A stretch of 64,000 nucleotides of DNA. It comes from Pseudomonas salomonii. GTDB lineage: Bacteria; Pseudomonadota; Gammaproteobacteria; Pseudomonadales; Pseudomonadaceae. The translations under genes were made by a program, and so were the position numbers. Of the stretch, positions 33,661-41,367 are shown one piece after another. Numbering within the stretch: the stretch's first letter is position 1; every line of letters begins with the position of its first letter. The stretch is taken from positions 118,483-182,482 of the forward strand of contig NZ_FNOX01000007.1 in NCBI RefSeq assembly GCF_900107155.1, given 5' to 3'. The notes below the pieces were generated by a model, which saw only the letters and a program-made list of their open reading frames with translations, was not told the origin of the DNA and did not search any database.

Positions 33661-33961
33661 GGTTCGACCTCGATAGTCGTTTGAAGAGGCGGCTAATGTG
33701 GGTCGCTAAACATCTGCAGTTTGGCGGCTTGTGTTGGGCATGACCTGAACCAGCGCTGAAAACACGGCCGCCTATGCTTATGCAATTAAGATATTTTAAA
33801 TGTAGGAATAATCTAATTAGGCTATAAGCCAACGGACTACCGCCTTATCGTCAACAACCAGTAACTGACCGCTACCGCCCGCCAGCCGGACCGATCGTGT
33901 GAACTCAGAGCATTGAAGCTTTGATTTTTTGATTGCCAGGTTTGAGTGGCAGGGGAGCGGT
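33661..33961. other. divergent intergenic region, AT-rich centre
   Basis: About 300 bases between the barrel gene and the TonB receptor, transcribed apart. The middle (about 33770-33830) is AT-rich and presumably holds the promoters of both. AGGGGA lies 5 bases before the receptor ATG. I looked for a Fur box in both directions and did not find a convincing match, and no riboswitch is recognised. Confidence 0.5.
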
Positions 33962-36343
33962 ATGGGGAGTTACAAGAAACATGCGTACACAGCTATTTTG
34001 TCGGCCAATTTGCTGACTGCTGTGGGATTCAATCCGGTGCGGGCGGACGAAACAGCCGCCGAAGCACCCAAACTCGACACCGTGATTGTCACCGGCACCC
34101 GCGCCCAAGAGCGCACCGCCAGTGCTTCGTTGTCGCCCATCGATGTCATTTCCGGTGACACATTGCGCAGCACCGGCTCCGATGAGCTGGGCGCGGTGTT
34201 GGCACGTCTGATTCCTTCCATCAACTTCCCGCGGCCCAGCCTGGTGGACGGTGCCGAACTGGTACGCCCGGCGCAGTTGCGCGGCTTGTCGCCGGATCAG
34301 GTGTTGGTGCTGGTCAACGGTAAGCGCCGCCACACCAGTGCTTTCGTCAACCTGGGCGGCGCGGTGGGGCGCGGTTCGGCGCCGGCGGATTTGAATGCGA
34401 TCCCGTTGTCGGCGGTCGACCATATCGAAGTGCTGCGCGATGGCGCGTCGGCGCGCTATGGCTCGGACGCGATTGCCGGGGTGATCAACGTGATCCTCAA
34501 GCACGACGACCACGGCGGCTCTGTCTCGACCAAGTTTGGCGAGTACAAGAAGGGTGATGGCATCCAGCGCAACGTCAGCGGCAACAGCGGGTTTGCCTTG
34601 GGTGATAACGGCTTTATCAACGTTTCGGGCGAAGGCGCCGACAACGACTACACCAACCGCGCCGGCGACGACTTGCGCCCTGGCAGCGTGGGTTCCACCA
34701 CCTATGGTCAGCGCGTGTTCCGTCAGGGCGAGCCGGCCACCAATGAAGGCAAATTCCAGTTCAACTCCGAATATTCCTTCAATGATGCAGCCGAGTTCTA
34801 CACCTTCGGCGGTTACAGCAAGCGCCGTGGCGAAACGGCGGCGTTCTATCGGGCGAGCAATGCGTCCAACAACATCCCGGCGCTCAACCCCAATGGCTAC
34901 CTGCCGCTGATCAAGGGCAATCTGGAAGACACGTCCTTGGTGGTCGGCCTGCGCGGCTTGCTGGCCTACGATTGGCACTACGACCTGTCGGCCAACTACG
35001 GCAAGAACCAGTACGAACTGGGCACCGAAACCATCAACACTTCACTCGGCCTGGCCACGCCACGCAAATTTAACAACGGCACCCTGAGCAACGATCAACG
35101 CCAGGTCAGCCTGGACCTGTCCCGTGAGTTCGACGTGGGCTTTTTGCCGTACCCGGTGTCGGTGGCCTTTGGCGGCGAATACCTGCGCCAGGGTTATCAA
35201 ATTGAAGCGGGCGAACCGGCGTCCTACTACCAGACCGGCAGTTCGGGCCTGGGTGGGTTCCGTGATGCCGACGCCGGCAGCACCTCGCGGCACAACTGGG
35301 CTCAGTACCTGGACCTGGAAACCAACTTCACCGAAAAACTCAGTGCCTCGGCCGCCGTGCGTCATGAGGACTACAGCGACTTCGGCTCCAATGTCAGCGG
35401 CTCCCTGTCGGCGCGTTATGACTTCACCCCGCAAGTGGCCCTGCGTGGCAGCGTTTCCAATGGTTTCCGTGCGCCGTCCCTGGCCCAGCAGAACTTTGCC
35501 TACACCTCGTCGCAGCTGATCGGCAACACCCTCCAGGAAGCCGGCACCTTCCCGGCCAACAGCCAGGTCGCCCGGCTGTTGGGCGCCGAAGACCTCAAAG
35601 CCGAGAAGTCACGCAACTACAGCCTCGGCCTGGTGCTGGAGCCTGCCGATGACCTGACCGTGACGCTCGACGTGTACCGCATCGACATCCGCGACCGCAT
35701 CAGCCTGTCGTCCAACCTCAATCTCAACCCGGCCACCATTGCCTATCTGCAGGCTAATGGGGTCGGCAATATCAACTACACCAGCGCCCGTTACTTTACC
35801 AACGCCACCGACACCAGCACCGACGGCGTCGACCTGGTGGCCAACTATCGCTACCAATTCGATAACGGTATCCGCTGGAACAGCACCGTGGGCTACAACT
35901 ACAACCACACCAAAGTGACCGACGTGAAGCCCAACCCGGCGATTCTGGACAGTCTGGGCGCCAACCTGGTGCGGGTAGACCGCCGTGAACGCATCGGTTT
36001 GCTGGGTGATACCACGCCGCAACACAAGCTCAGCCTGGGCAACGACTTCACTTACGGCAATTGGGCGCTGCACAGCAACCTGGTGCGCTATGGTGAATTC
36101 ACCAGCTACCAGGCGGACAAGGTCAATGACCAAACCTTCAAGGCCGCCTGGGTGCTGGACTTGTCGGCAGACTACAAGCTCAAGAACTGGACCTTCACCC
36201 TGGGCGGCGACAACATCACCGATAAATACCCGGAGAAGGTCAATGCCTACGCCAGCAGCGGCGGCAACCTCGCCTACAGCACTTTTTCGCCGTACGGTTA
36301 CAGCGGCGCGTTTTATTACGGTAAAGTTGCTTACAACTGGTAA
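33962..36343 (+). CDS. TonB-dependent outer-membrane receptor
   Basis: A 793-residue receptor with a signal sequence (MGSYKKHAYTAILSANLLTA..., ending near PVRA), a TonB box-like TVIVTG (residues 40-45), the plug with LRGLSPDQVLVLVNGKRRH and EVLRDGASARYGSDAIAGVIN, and a 22-strand barrel ending in YNW. The plug motifs place it in the broad siderophore/vitamin receptor family. No ABC transporter or siderophore gene is adjacent, so substrate is unknown. AGGGGA precedes the ATG at 33962; an in-frame start at 33929 would add 11 residues without signal features. Confidence 0.9.
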   Translation: MGSYKKHAYTAILSANLLTAVGFNPVRADETAAEAPKLDTVIVTGTRAQERTASASLSPIDVISGDTLRSTGSDELGAVLARLIPSINFPRPSLVDGAELVRPAQLRGLSPDQVLVLVNGKRRHTSAFVNLGGAVGRGSAPADLNAIPLSAVDHIEVLRDGASARYGSDAIAGVINVILKHDDHGGSVSTKFGEYKKGDGIQRNVSGNSGFALGDNGFINVSGEGADNDYTNRAGDDLRPGSVGSTTYGQRVFRQGEPATNEGKFQFNSEYSFNDAAEFYTFGGYSKRRGETAAFYRASNASNNIPALNPNGYLPLIKGNLEDTSLVVGLRGLLAYDWHYDLSANYGKNQYELGTETINTSLGLATPRKFNNGTLSNDQRQVSLDLSREFDVGFLPYPVSVAFGGEYLRQGYQIEAGEPASYYQTGSSGLGGFRDADAGSTSRHNWAQYLDLETNFTEKLSASAAVRHEDYSDFGSNVSGSLSARYDFTPQVALRGSVSNGFRAPSLAQQNFAYTSSQLIGNTLQEAGTFPANSQVARLLGAEDLKAEKSRNYSLGLVLEPADDLTVTLDVYRIDIRDRISLSSNLNLNPATIAYLQANGVGNINYTSARYFTNATDTSTDGVDLVANYRYQFDNGIRWNSTVGYNYNHTKVTDVKPNPAILDSLGANLVRVDRRERIGLLGDTTPQHKLSLGNDFTYGNWALHSNLVRYGEFTSYQADKVNDQTFKAAWVLDLSADYKLKNWTFTLGGDNITDKYPEKVNAYASSGGNLAYSTFSPYGYSGAFYYGKVAYNW

Positions 36344-36369
36344 CACGCAGGAGACCTAAGCGATCCGCC

Positions 36370-37023
36370 ATGACCGTTATTGAAACCGATCTGTTGCAAT
36401 TGGCTTACCCTCCGCGGCTCGATCTGGGGCCGCAACTGACTCACGAGCAATTAATGAGTTCGATGCAGGCCACCATGGCCAGGCATAAGGGCGGGCCGGT
36501 CTGGCTATTTGCTTATGGTTCGCTGATCTGGCGTCCCGAATGCTCGTCGACCCAGCGCATGCGCGCACGGGTTCACGGCTACCATCGCGGCCTGTACCTG
36601 TGGTCACACGAGCATCGAGGCACGCCGGAGTCGCCGGGGTTGGTGTTCGGCCTGGATCGCGGCGGTTCGTGCAGCGGGTTTGCCTACCGTTTGCCGGAAG
36701 ACCAGCTTGAGGCCTCGCTTTATGCCTTGTGGCAGCGCGAGATGCCTTACCCGTCATACCGGCCGCACTGGCTCAGTTGCCGCCTGGAAGATGGCAGTCA
36801 GGTGCAGGCGCTGGGGTTTGTGTTGGAGCGGCACTTGCCCAGCTATGCCGGCAACCTGCCCGATATCGTGCTTAACCACGTGTTGCAAAGCGCTTGCGGG
36901 CGTTACGGCACCACTCGCGATTATGTCGAGCAGACCGTGAACGCCCTGCGTAGCCACGCCATGCCAGATAAAAACCTGGAGGCGCGGCTCAAGCGTTGTG
37001 CCAAAGACTGCGGCGCAAATTAA
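36370..37023 (+). CDS. ChaC-like gamma-glutamylcyclotransferase
   Basis: A 217-residue cytosolic protein with the cyclotransferase core VWLFAYGSLIWRPE (residues about 44-57), including the YGSL substrate-binding loop, and later the conserved Glu in LYALWQREMP plus GNLPDIVLNHV. Such enzymes of the ChaC class cleave glutathione to 5-oxoproline and Cys-Gly. It starts 26 bases after the TonB receptor stop and may be co-transcribed, which is unusual. Its last 4 bases overlap the convergent glpT end. Confidence 0.88.
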   Translation: MTVIETDLLQLAYPPRLDLGPQLTHEQLMSSMQATMARHKGGPVWLFAYGSLIWRPECSSTQRMRARVHGYHRGLYLWSHEHRGTPESPGLVFGLDRGGSCSGFAYRLPEDQLEASLYALWQREMPYPSYRPHWLSCRLEDGSQVQALGFVLERHLPSYAGNLPDIVLNHVLQSACGRYGTTRDYVEQTVNALRSHAMPDKNLEARLKRCAKDCGAN

Positions 37024-38357
37024 CGCGCCGAGCTGACGCTGTTGGTGTGCCACAGTGTTGGGATCAGGAATGCAATCGCCAACAGGCACGCGCCCACCAG
37101 CAACACAAAACCACCGTCCCAGCCGAAATGGTCCACGGTGTAGCCCATGGCCGCACTCGCTGCCACCGAACCGCCCAGGTAACCAAACAAGCCGGTGAAG
37201 CCTGCGGCCGTGCCCGCGGCTTTTTTCGGCGCCAGTTCCAGCGCCTGCAGGCCGATCAGCATTACCGGGCCGTAGATCAGGAAGCCGATGGAGAACAGTG
37301 CAATCATGTCGACCATCGGGTTGCCCGGCGGGTTGAGCCAGTAAACCAGGGTCGCCACGGTGACCAACGCCATGAACACGATGCCGGTCAGGCCACGGTT
37401 GCCACGGAAGATTTTGTCCGACATCCAGCCGCACAGCAGCGTGCCGGGAATGCCCGCCCACTCATAGAAGAAGTACGCCCACGAGGTTTTATCCACGTCG
37501 AAGTGCTTGGCTTCCTTGAGGTACGTCGGTGCCCAGTCCAGTACGCCGTAGCGCAGCAGGTAGACGAACACGTTGGCGAAGGCGATGTACCACAGCATTT
37601 TGTTGCGCAGCACGTACTTGACGAAGATTTCCTTGGCGCTGAACTCGTCTTCGTGGCTGGCGTTGTAGCCTTCCGGGTAGTCGTTCTTGTACTGCTCGAT
37701 GGGTGGCAGGCCGACCGATTGCGGGGTGTCGCGCATGGTGATGAAGGCAAATGCCGCCACGGCCAATGCCACGGTCGCCGGCACATAGAACGCCGCATGC
37801 CAGTCGTTGAACCAGGCCATGCCCAGCAGGAACAGCGGGCCGATCAGGCCGCCGCCGACGTTATGCGCCACGTTCCACACCGACACCACGCCGCCGCGTT
37901 CTTTCTGCGACCACCAGTGCACCATGGTGCGCCCACTCGGCGGCCAGCCCATGCCCTGGGCCCAGCCGTTGATGAACAGCAAAATGAACATCATGGTTAC
38001 GCTGGACGTCGCCCAAGGCGCGAAACCGAAAATGAACATCACCCCGGCCGATATCAACAGGCCAAAGGGCAGGAAGTAGCGCGGGTTGGAGCGGTCGGAC
38101 ACCAGGCCCATCAGGAACTTGGACAAGCCGTAGGCAATCGCGATGGCCGACATGGCCAGGCCCAGCTCGCCACGGGTGTAACCCTCGTCGATCAGATACG
38201 GCATGGCCAGCGAGAAGTTTTTACGCAGCAGGTAGTAGCCCGCGTAGCCAAAGAAAATACCGGCGAAGATCTGCCAGCGCAGCCGTCGATAGGTACTGTC
38301 TATTTTTTCTTCAGGCAGGGGCGCCTGGTGTGCGGCAGGACGAAAGAAAGCAAACAT
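37020..38357 (-). CDS. glpT: GlpT, glycerol-3-phosphate:phosphate antiporter
   Basis: A 445-residue major-facilitator protein of the organophosphate antiporter family with 12 helices. Diagnostic blocks are YYLLRKNFSLAMPYL with the substrate-binding Arg, GWAQGMGWPPSGRTMVHWW, WNVAHNVGGG (family signature) and LELAPKKAAGTAAGFTGLFGYLGG with the second Arg/Lys region. It imports glycerol-3-phosphate in exchange for phosphate and also takes up fosfomycin. Two GlpR-like operators lie 47 and 108 bases upstream of the ATG, matching regulation by glycerol-3-phosphate. No other glp gene is in the window. Confidence 0.95.
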   Translation of the reverse strand: MFAFFRPAAHQAPLPEEKIDSTYRRLRWQIFAGIFFGYAGYYLLRKNFSLAMPYLIDEGYTRGELGLAMSAIAIAYGLSKFLMGLVSDRSNPRYFLPFGLLISAGVMFIFGFAPWATSSVTMMFILLFINGWAQGMGWPPSGRTMVHWWSQKERGGVVSVWNVAHNVGGGLIGPLFLLGMAWFNDWHAAFYVPATVALAVAAFAFITMRDTPQSVGLPPIEQYKNDYPEGYNASHEDEFSAKEIFVKYVLRNKMLWYIAFANVFVYLLRYGVLDWAPTYLKEAKHFDVDKTSWAYFFYEWAGIPGTLLCGWMSDKIFRGNRGLTGIVFMALVTVATLVYWLNPPGNPMVDMIALFSIGFLIYGPVMLIGLQALELAPKKAAGTAAGFTGLFGYLGGSVAASAAMGYTVDHFGWDGGFVLLVGACLLAIAFLIPTLWHTNSVSSAR

Positions 38358-38403
38358 TCAAGAGCTCCAAATTTCTTGTTTTGACTGCGGATGCGAATGT
38401 TAC

Positions 38404-38421
38404 AGTTTCGTTACCGAAAAT
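38404..38421. promoter_or_regulatory. GlpR-like operator 1 upstream of glpT
   Basis: AGTTTCGTTACCGAAAAT carries the near-palindrome TTTCG-TTA-CCGAAA. In the glpT orientation (ATTTTCGGTAACGAAACT) it matches the E. coli GlpR consensus, as I remember it, at 16 of 20 positions when two flanking bases are included. Position, 47-64 bases before the glpT start, fits a repressor site. Confidence 0.55.
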
Positions 38422-38464
38422 AGCATCGCCTCTTATCTGCAAACACAGGAAACTGGAGCGATTG

Positions 38465-38484
38465 CATGTTCTCTTACGAACATG
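38465..38484. promoter_or_regulatory. GlpR-like operator 2 upstream of glpT
   Basis: CATGTTCTCTTACGAACATG has two perfect inverted 7-base half-sites (CATGTTC / GAACATG) with a 6-base spacer, resembling the outer half-sites of the GlpR consensus. It lies about 60 bases beyond operator 1, allowing looping or cooperative binding. Confidence 0.5.
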
Positions 38485-38538
38485 TCGCGAATAGATAAGT
38501 GTGGGTCGGTATCGGGTCTTAAGACCGAAGAGATCAAC

Positions 38539-38583
38539 TGTGGGAGCTGACCCACCGCTATCGCAGGCAAGCCAGCTCCCACA
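38539..38583. repeat. partial REP-type element between glpT and oxidoreductase
   Basis: TGTGGGAGCT at the left pairs with AGCTCCCACA at the right; the rest of the right arm (CACCGCTATCGCAGGCAAGC) is present but the left arm has lost its matching core, so the copy is decayed or truncated. Confidence 0.65.
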
Positions 38584-38593
38584 TGAACCGCAT

Positions 38594-39571
38594 TCAGCGG
38601 GTCTGGACCACGATTTTGCCCACAGCCCTGCGTTGCCCCAGGTCATTGATCGCCTGCGCGGCCTGCTCAAGCGGATACACCTGCGACACCAACGGCTTCA
38701 ACTTGCCCTCGCCATACCAGGTGAACAACTGCTGGAAGTTCGCCGCATTGTCCTGCGGCTGGCGTTGGGCGAACGAACCCCAGAACACCCCGACCACCGA
38801 CGCGCCCTTGAGCAGCGCGAGGTTCACCGGCAGTTCGGGAATGCGCCCGCTGGCGAAACCCACCACCAGCAGGCGGCCGTTCCAGGCAATGCCGCGCACG
38901 GCCTGGTCAAACAGGTCGCCGCCGACGGGGTCGTAGATCACGTCGACACCATTGCCGTCGGTCAGGCGCTTGATTTCATCCTTGAGGCTGGCTTCGCTGT
39001 AGTTGATCAGCTCGTCCGCGCCGGCCGCCTTGGCCACGGCGAGTTTGTCGGCGCTGCTGGCGGCGGCAATCACCCGGGCGCCCATGGCTTTGCCGATTTC
39101 CACGGCGGCTAGGCCCACACCGCCGGAGGCGCCGAGCACCAGCAGGGTTTCGCCGGGTTGCAGGTTGGCGCGTTGCTTCAGCGCATGCATCGAGGTGCCG
39201 TAGGTCATGCTGAAGGCGGCGGCGGTGTTGAAATCCATACTCGGCGGGATCGGCAGCACGTTATAGCCCGGCACCGCGACCTGTTCGGCAAAGCTGCCCC
39301 AGCCGGTCAGGGCCATGACCCGGTCGCCGACTTTGAGGTGGCTGACCTTTTCACCCACTTCGCTGACCACCCCCGCCGCTTCGCCACCCGGCGAAAACGG
39401 GAAGGGTGGTTTGAACTGGTACTTGCCCTCGATGATCAAGGTGTCCGGGAAATTTACCCCGGCCGCGTGCACGTCCAGCAGGATTTCGTTCTTCTTGATC
39501 GCGGGGCTGGCGATCTCTTCCAGCACCAGGGTTTCGGCGGGGCCGAAGGCTTTGCACAGCACAGCTTTCAT
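38594..39571 (-). CDS. NADPH:quinone oxidoreductase family (zinc-free MDR)
   Basis: A 325-residue cytosolic medium-chain dehydrogenase/reductase of the Qor type, opening MKAVLCKAFG. It has the Rossmann motif LVLGASGGVGLAAVEIGKA, the family runs GVNFPDTLIIEGKYQ and PFSPGGEAAGVV, and no structural zinc cysteines, which fits quinone or enoyl reductases. The ATG at 39571 is preceded by AAAGGA 8 bases upstream; a 22-residue upstream extension is not family-like. It is divergent from the FliL-like gene. The physiological substrate is not clear; a conserved pair with glpT is only positional. Confidence 0.88.
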   Translation of the reverse strand: MKAVLCKAFGPAETLVLEEIASPAIKKNEILLDVHAAGVNFPDTLIIEGKYQFKPPFPFSPGGEAAGVVSEVGEKVSHLKVGDRVMALTGWGSFAEQVAVPGYNVLPIPPSMDFNTAAAFSMTYGTSMHALKQRANLQPGETLLVLGASGGVGLAAVEIGKAMGARVIAAASSADKLAVAKAAGADELINYSEASLKDEIKRLTDGNGVDVIYDPVGGDLFDQAVRGIAWNGRLLVVGFASGRIPELPVNLALLKGASVVGVFWGSFAQRQPQDNAANFQQLFTWYGEGKLKPLVSQVYPLEQAAQAINDLGQRRAVGKIVVQTR

Positions 39572-39664
39572 CGGACTATTCCTTTTGGCGTCGTGGCCGA
39601 TAAGTGTAGGAGGGTACGCCCGTGGGTCAACGAGCATGCCCGGCCCTGATAAGTCGCCATAAGC

Positions 39665-39692
39665 TTGTACTCAGCCTTGCTAGCGTTATGCT
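39665..39692 (+). promoter_or_regulatory. sigma-70-type promoter of the FliL-like gene
   Basis: TTGTAC (39665-39670) and TATGCT (39687-39692) are separated by 16 bases, placing the start of transcription near 39699, about 23 bases before the GTG start. Confidence 0.4.
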
Positions 39693-39721
39693 ACCCGGCA
39701 ACCGAATTCGAGGAATGAACT

Positions 39722-40129
39722 GTGAAAGCGTGGATCCTGTTGATGCTCGCCCTGACCTTGCCGATGGCAGCCCAGGCCGAAGAAGCGAAAGAAGGCGAGG
39801 CGCCGAAGGTCAGCTATATCAGCCTGACCCCACCCTTTGTGGGCAACTACGGCCTGGATGGCACGGCGAAATTGCGGGTCTACAAGGCCGACATCGCCCT
39901 GCGCGTGACCGGGCCTGAAGCGGCCGCGGCCGTCAAAGCCAACGACCCGCTGATTCGTAACCAACTGGTGGCACTGTTTACCCAGCAGACCAACGAAGCC
40001 ATGAGCACGGTCGAGGGCAAAGAAAAACTGCGCCAGGAAGCCCTGAAGCAAACCCAGCAAGTCATGAACGATGAGACTGGCAAGCCGGTGGTCGAAGACC
40101 TGCTCTTCAACAACTTGATTATCCAGTAA
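39722..40129 (+). CDS. FliL-family-like exported protein outside flagellar loci
   Basis: A 135-residue protein with signal peptide MKAWILLMLALTLPMAAQA and a mature part with VSYISLTPPFVGNYG, then RVYKADIALRVTGPEAAAAVKANDPLIRNQLV, split here as the FliL domain pattern, and ending VVEDLLFNNLIIQ. True FliL has an N-terminal membrane anchor and lies in the flagellar operon; this one has a cleavable-looking signal and no flagellar neighbour, so it is a FliL paralogue of unknown role. The start is GTG at 39722; an ATG 7 bases upstream is out of frame. GAGGA precedes it. Confidence 0.75.
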   Translation: MKAWILLMLALTLPMAAQAEEAKEGEAPKVSYISLTPPFVGNYGLDGTAKLRVYKADIALRVTGPEAAAAVKANDPLIRNQLVALFTQQTNEAMSTVEGKEKLRQEALKQTQQVMNDETGKPVVEDLLFNNLIIQ

Positions 40130-40153
40130 AGCGGGCGCTTCGCGCCTTTCGCT

Positions 40154-40224
40154 AGCAAGCCCGCTCCCACATTCGACCGTGTTCCTCTGATTAAACGCGG
40201 TCAAAATGTGGGAGCGGGCTTGCT
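40154..40224. repeat. REP-type inverted repeat (40154-40173 / 40205-40224)
   Basis: AGCAAGCCCGCTCCCACATT (left) is the exact reverse complement of the right arm. The inner bases (GACCGTGTT / AACGCGGTC) also pair with one mismatch, extending the stem. It is between the FliL-like gene and the ABC permease end. Confidence 0.8.
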
Positions 40225-40248
40225 CGCGAAGAGGCCCTTACAGGCACC

Positions 40249-41367
40249 TCAAGAAGCCAGGCTCTTCCTGAACCTGGCCAACGCCACCGCAAAAAACACC
40301 AACCCAATCCCCACCAACGCCAGCAAATCCGGCCACACCACGCCCACGCCCGCATCGCGAAACAAAATCGCCGCACTCAAACTCACAAAGTGCGTCGACG
40401 GCGAGCCCTGCATCACCCATTGCAACCACTCGGGCATGCTGTCCAATGGCGTACTGCCGCCAGACAGAAGCAGCATTGGAATAATCACCGGAATTGCCAG
40501 CAACCCGAACTGCGGCGTCGAACGCGCAAGGGTGGCGAGAAAAATCCCCAAGGCGGTGCTGGCAAACAGGTACAGCGCCGTCACCAGCAAAAACAGGCTC
40601 AGGGACCCGGCCAGCGGCACGCCGAGCAAACCTTTGACTACCAGCTCCAGCGACAGCCACGTGCACAGCACCACCACCAGCATGTTGCTCCAGATTTTTG
40701 CCAGCATGATTTCCAGCGCGGTCAGCGGCAGCACCAGCAAATGGTCGAGCGTGCCGTGTTCACGTTCGCGCAGCAGCGCCGTGCCGGTGAGCACGATGGC
40801 CAGGATGGTGATGTTGTTGACGATCTGGATCACCGCCAAAAACCAACCGCCTTCCAGGTTGGTGTTGAACAGCGCCCGTGTGGTCAACTGCGCAGGCACC
40901 TTGCCCGCCGCGTCGGGTTGCCCGCCGTAGCGCTGCAACTCACGCTGGAAAATCCGGCCGATATAGCCTGCGCCCATAAATGCCTGGCTCATCGCCGTGG
41001 CATCGACGTTTACCTGCACGCCCGGCTGACGCCCGGCCAACAGGTCCGCCTGGAAGTTGGCCGGCACGTTGATCACGAAGGTGTATTCGCCGCTGTCCAT
41101 GACCTTGTCCAACTGGTCGTAGGCCAGTGGCGCAGGCGGCTGAAACTCCGGTGGCTGCAACGCCTCGGCCATCTGCCGCGACAGCGCGCTGTGGTCTTCA
41201 TCGATAAAGGCCACGCTGGCGTTGTGCACGCCAATCACCGAACCGGCGGCGGGCATGTAGATCGCGACCGTAAAGGCGTAGGCCAGAAACAGCAGCAACA
41301 CGCTGTCGTGACGCAGGCTGGTGAGTTCCTTGAGGCCCAGGCGCAGGATATGAGCGAGCTTGTTCAT
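40249..41367 (-). CDS. yhhJ: YhhJ-like ABC-2 permease
   Basis: A 372-residue inner-membrane permease of the ABC-2 type, with a first helix near residues 20-42, a periplasmic domain with NVDATAMSQAFMGAGYIGRI, and five helices at the C-terminus. It includes GTLDHLLVLPLTALEIMLAKIW, the ABC-2 conserved loop. It is the last gene of an operon with rbbA and a HlyD protein, the same order as yhiI-rbbA-yhhJ in E. coli. The ATG at 41367 shares its first base region with the rbbA stop. It probably forms the channel with the permease half of RbbA. Confidence 0.88.
   Translation of the reverse strand: MNKLAHILRLGLKELTSLRHDSVLLLFLAYAFTVAIYMPAAGSVIGVHNASVAFIDEDHSALSRQMAEALQPPEFQPPAPLAYDQLDKVMDSGEYTFVINVPANFQADLLAGRQPGVQVNVDATAMSQAFMGAGYIGRIFQRELQRYGGQPDAAGKVPAQLTTRALFNTNLEGGWFLAVIQIVNNITILAIVLTGTALLREREHGTLDHLLVLPLTALEIMLAKIWSNMLVVVLCTWLSLELVVKGLLGVPLAGSLSLFLLVTALYLFASTALGIFLATLARSTPQFGLLAIPVIIPMLLLSGGSTPLDSMPEWLQWVMQGSPSTHFVSLSAAILFRDAGVGVVWPDLLALVGIGLVFFAVALARFRKSLAS

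Noticed and set aside
33690..33960. Fur box before the TonB receptor
   Set aside because: No 19-base match close to the Fur consensus was found on either strand.
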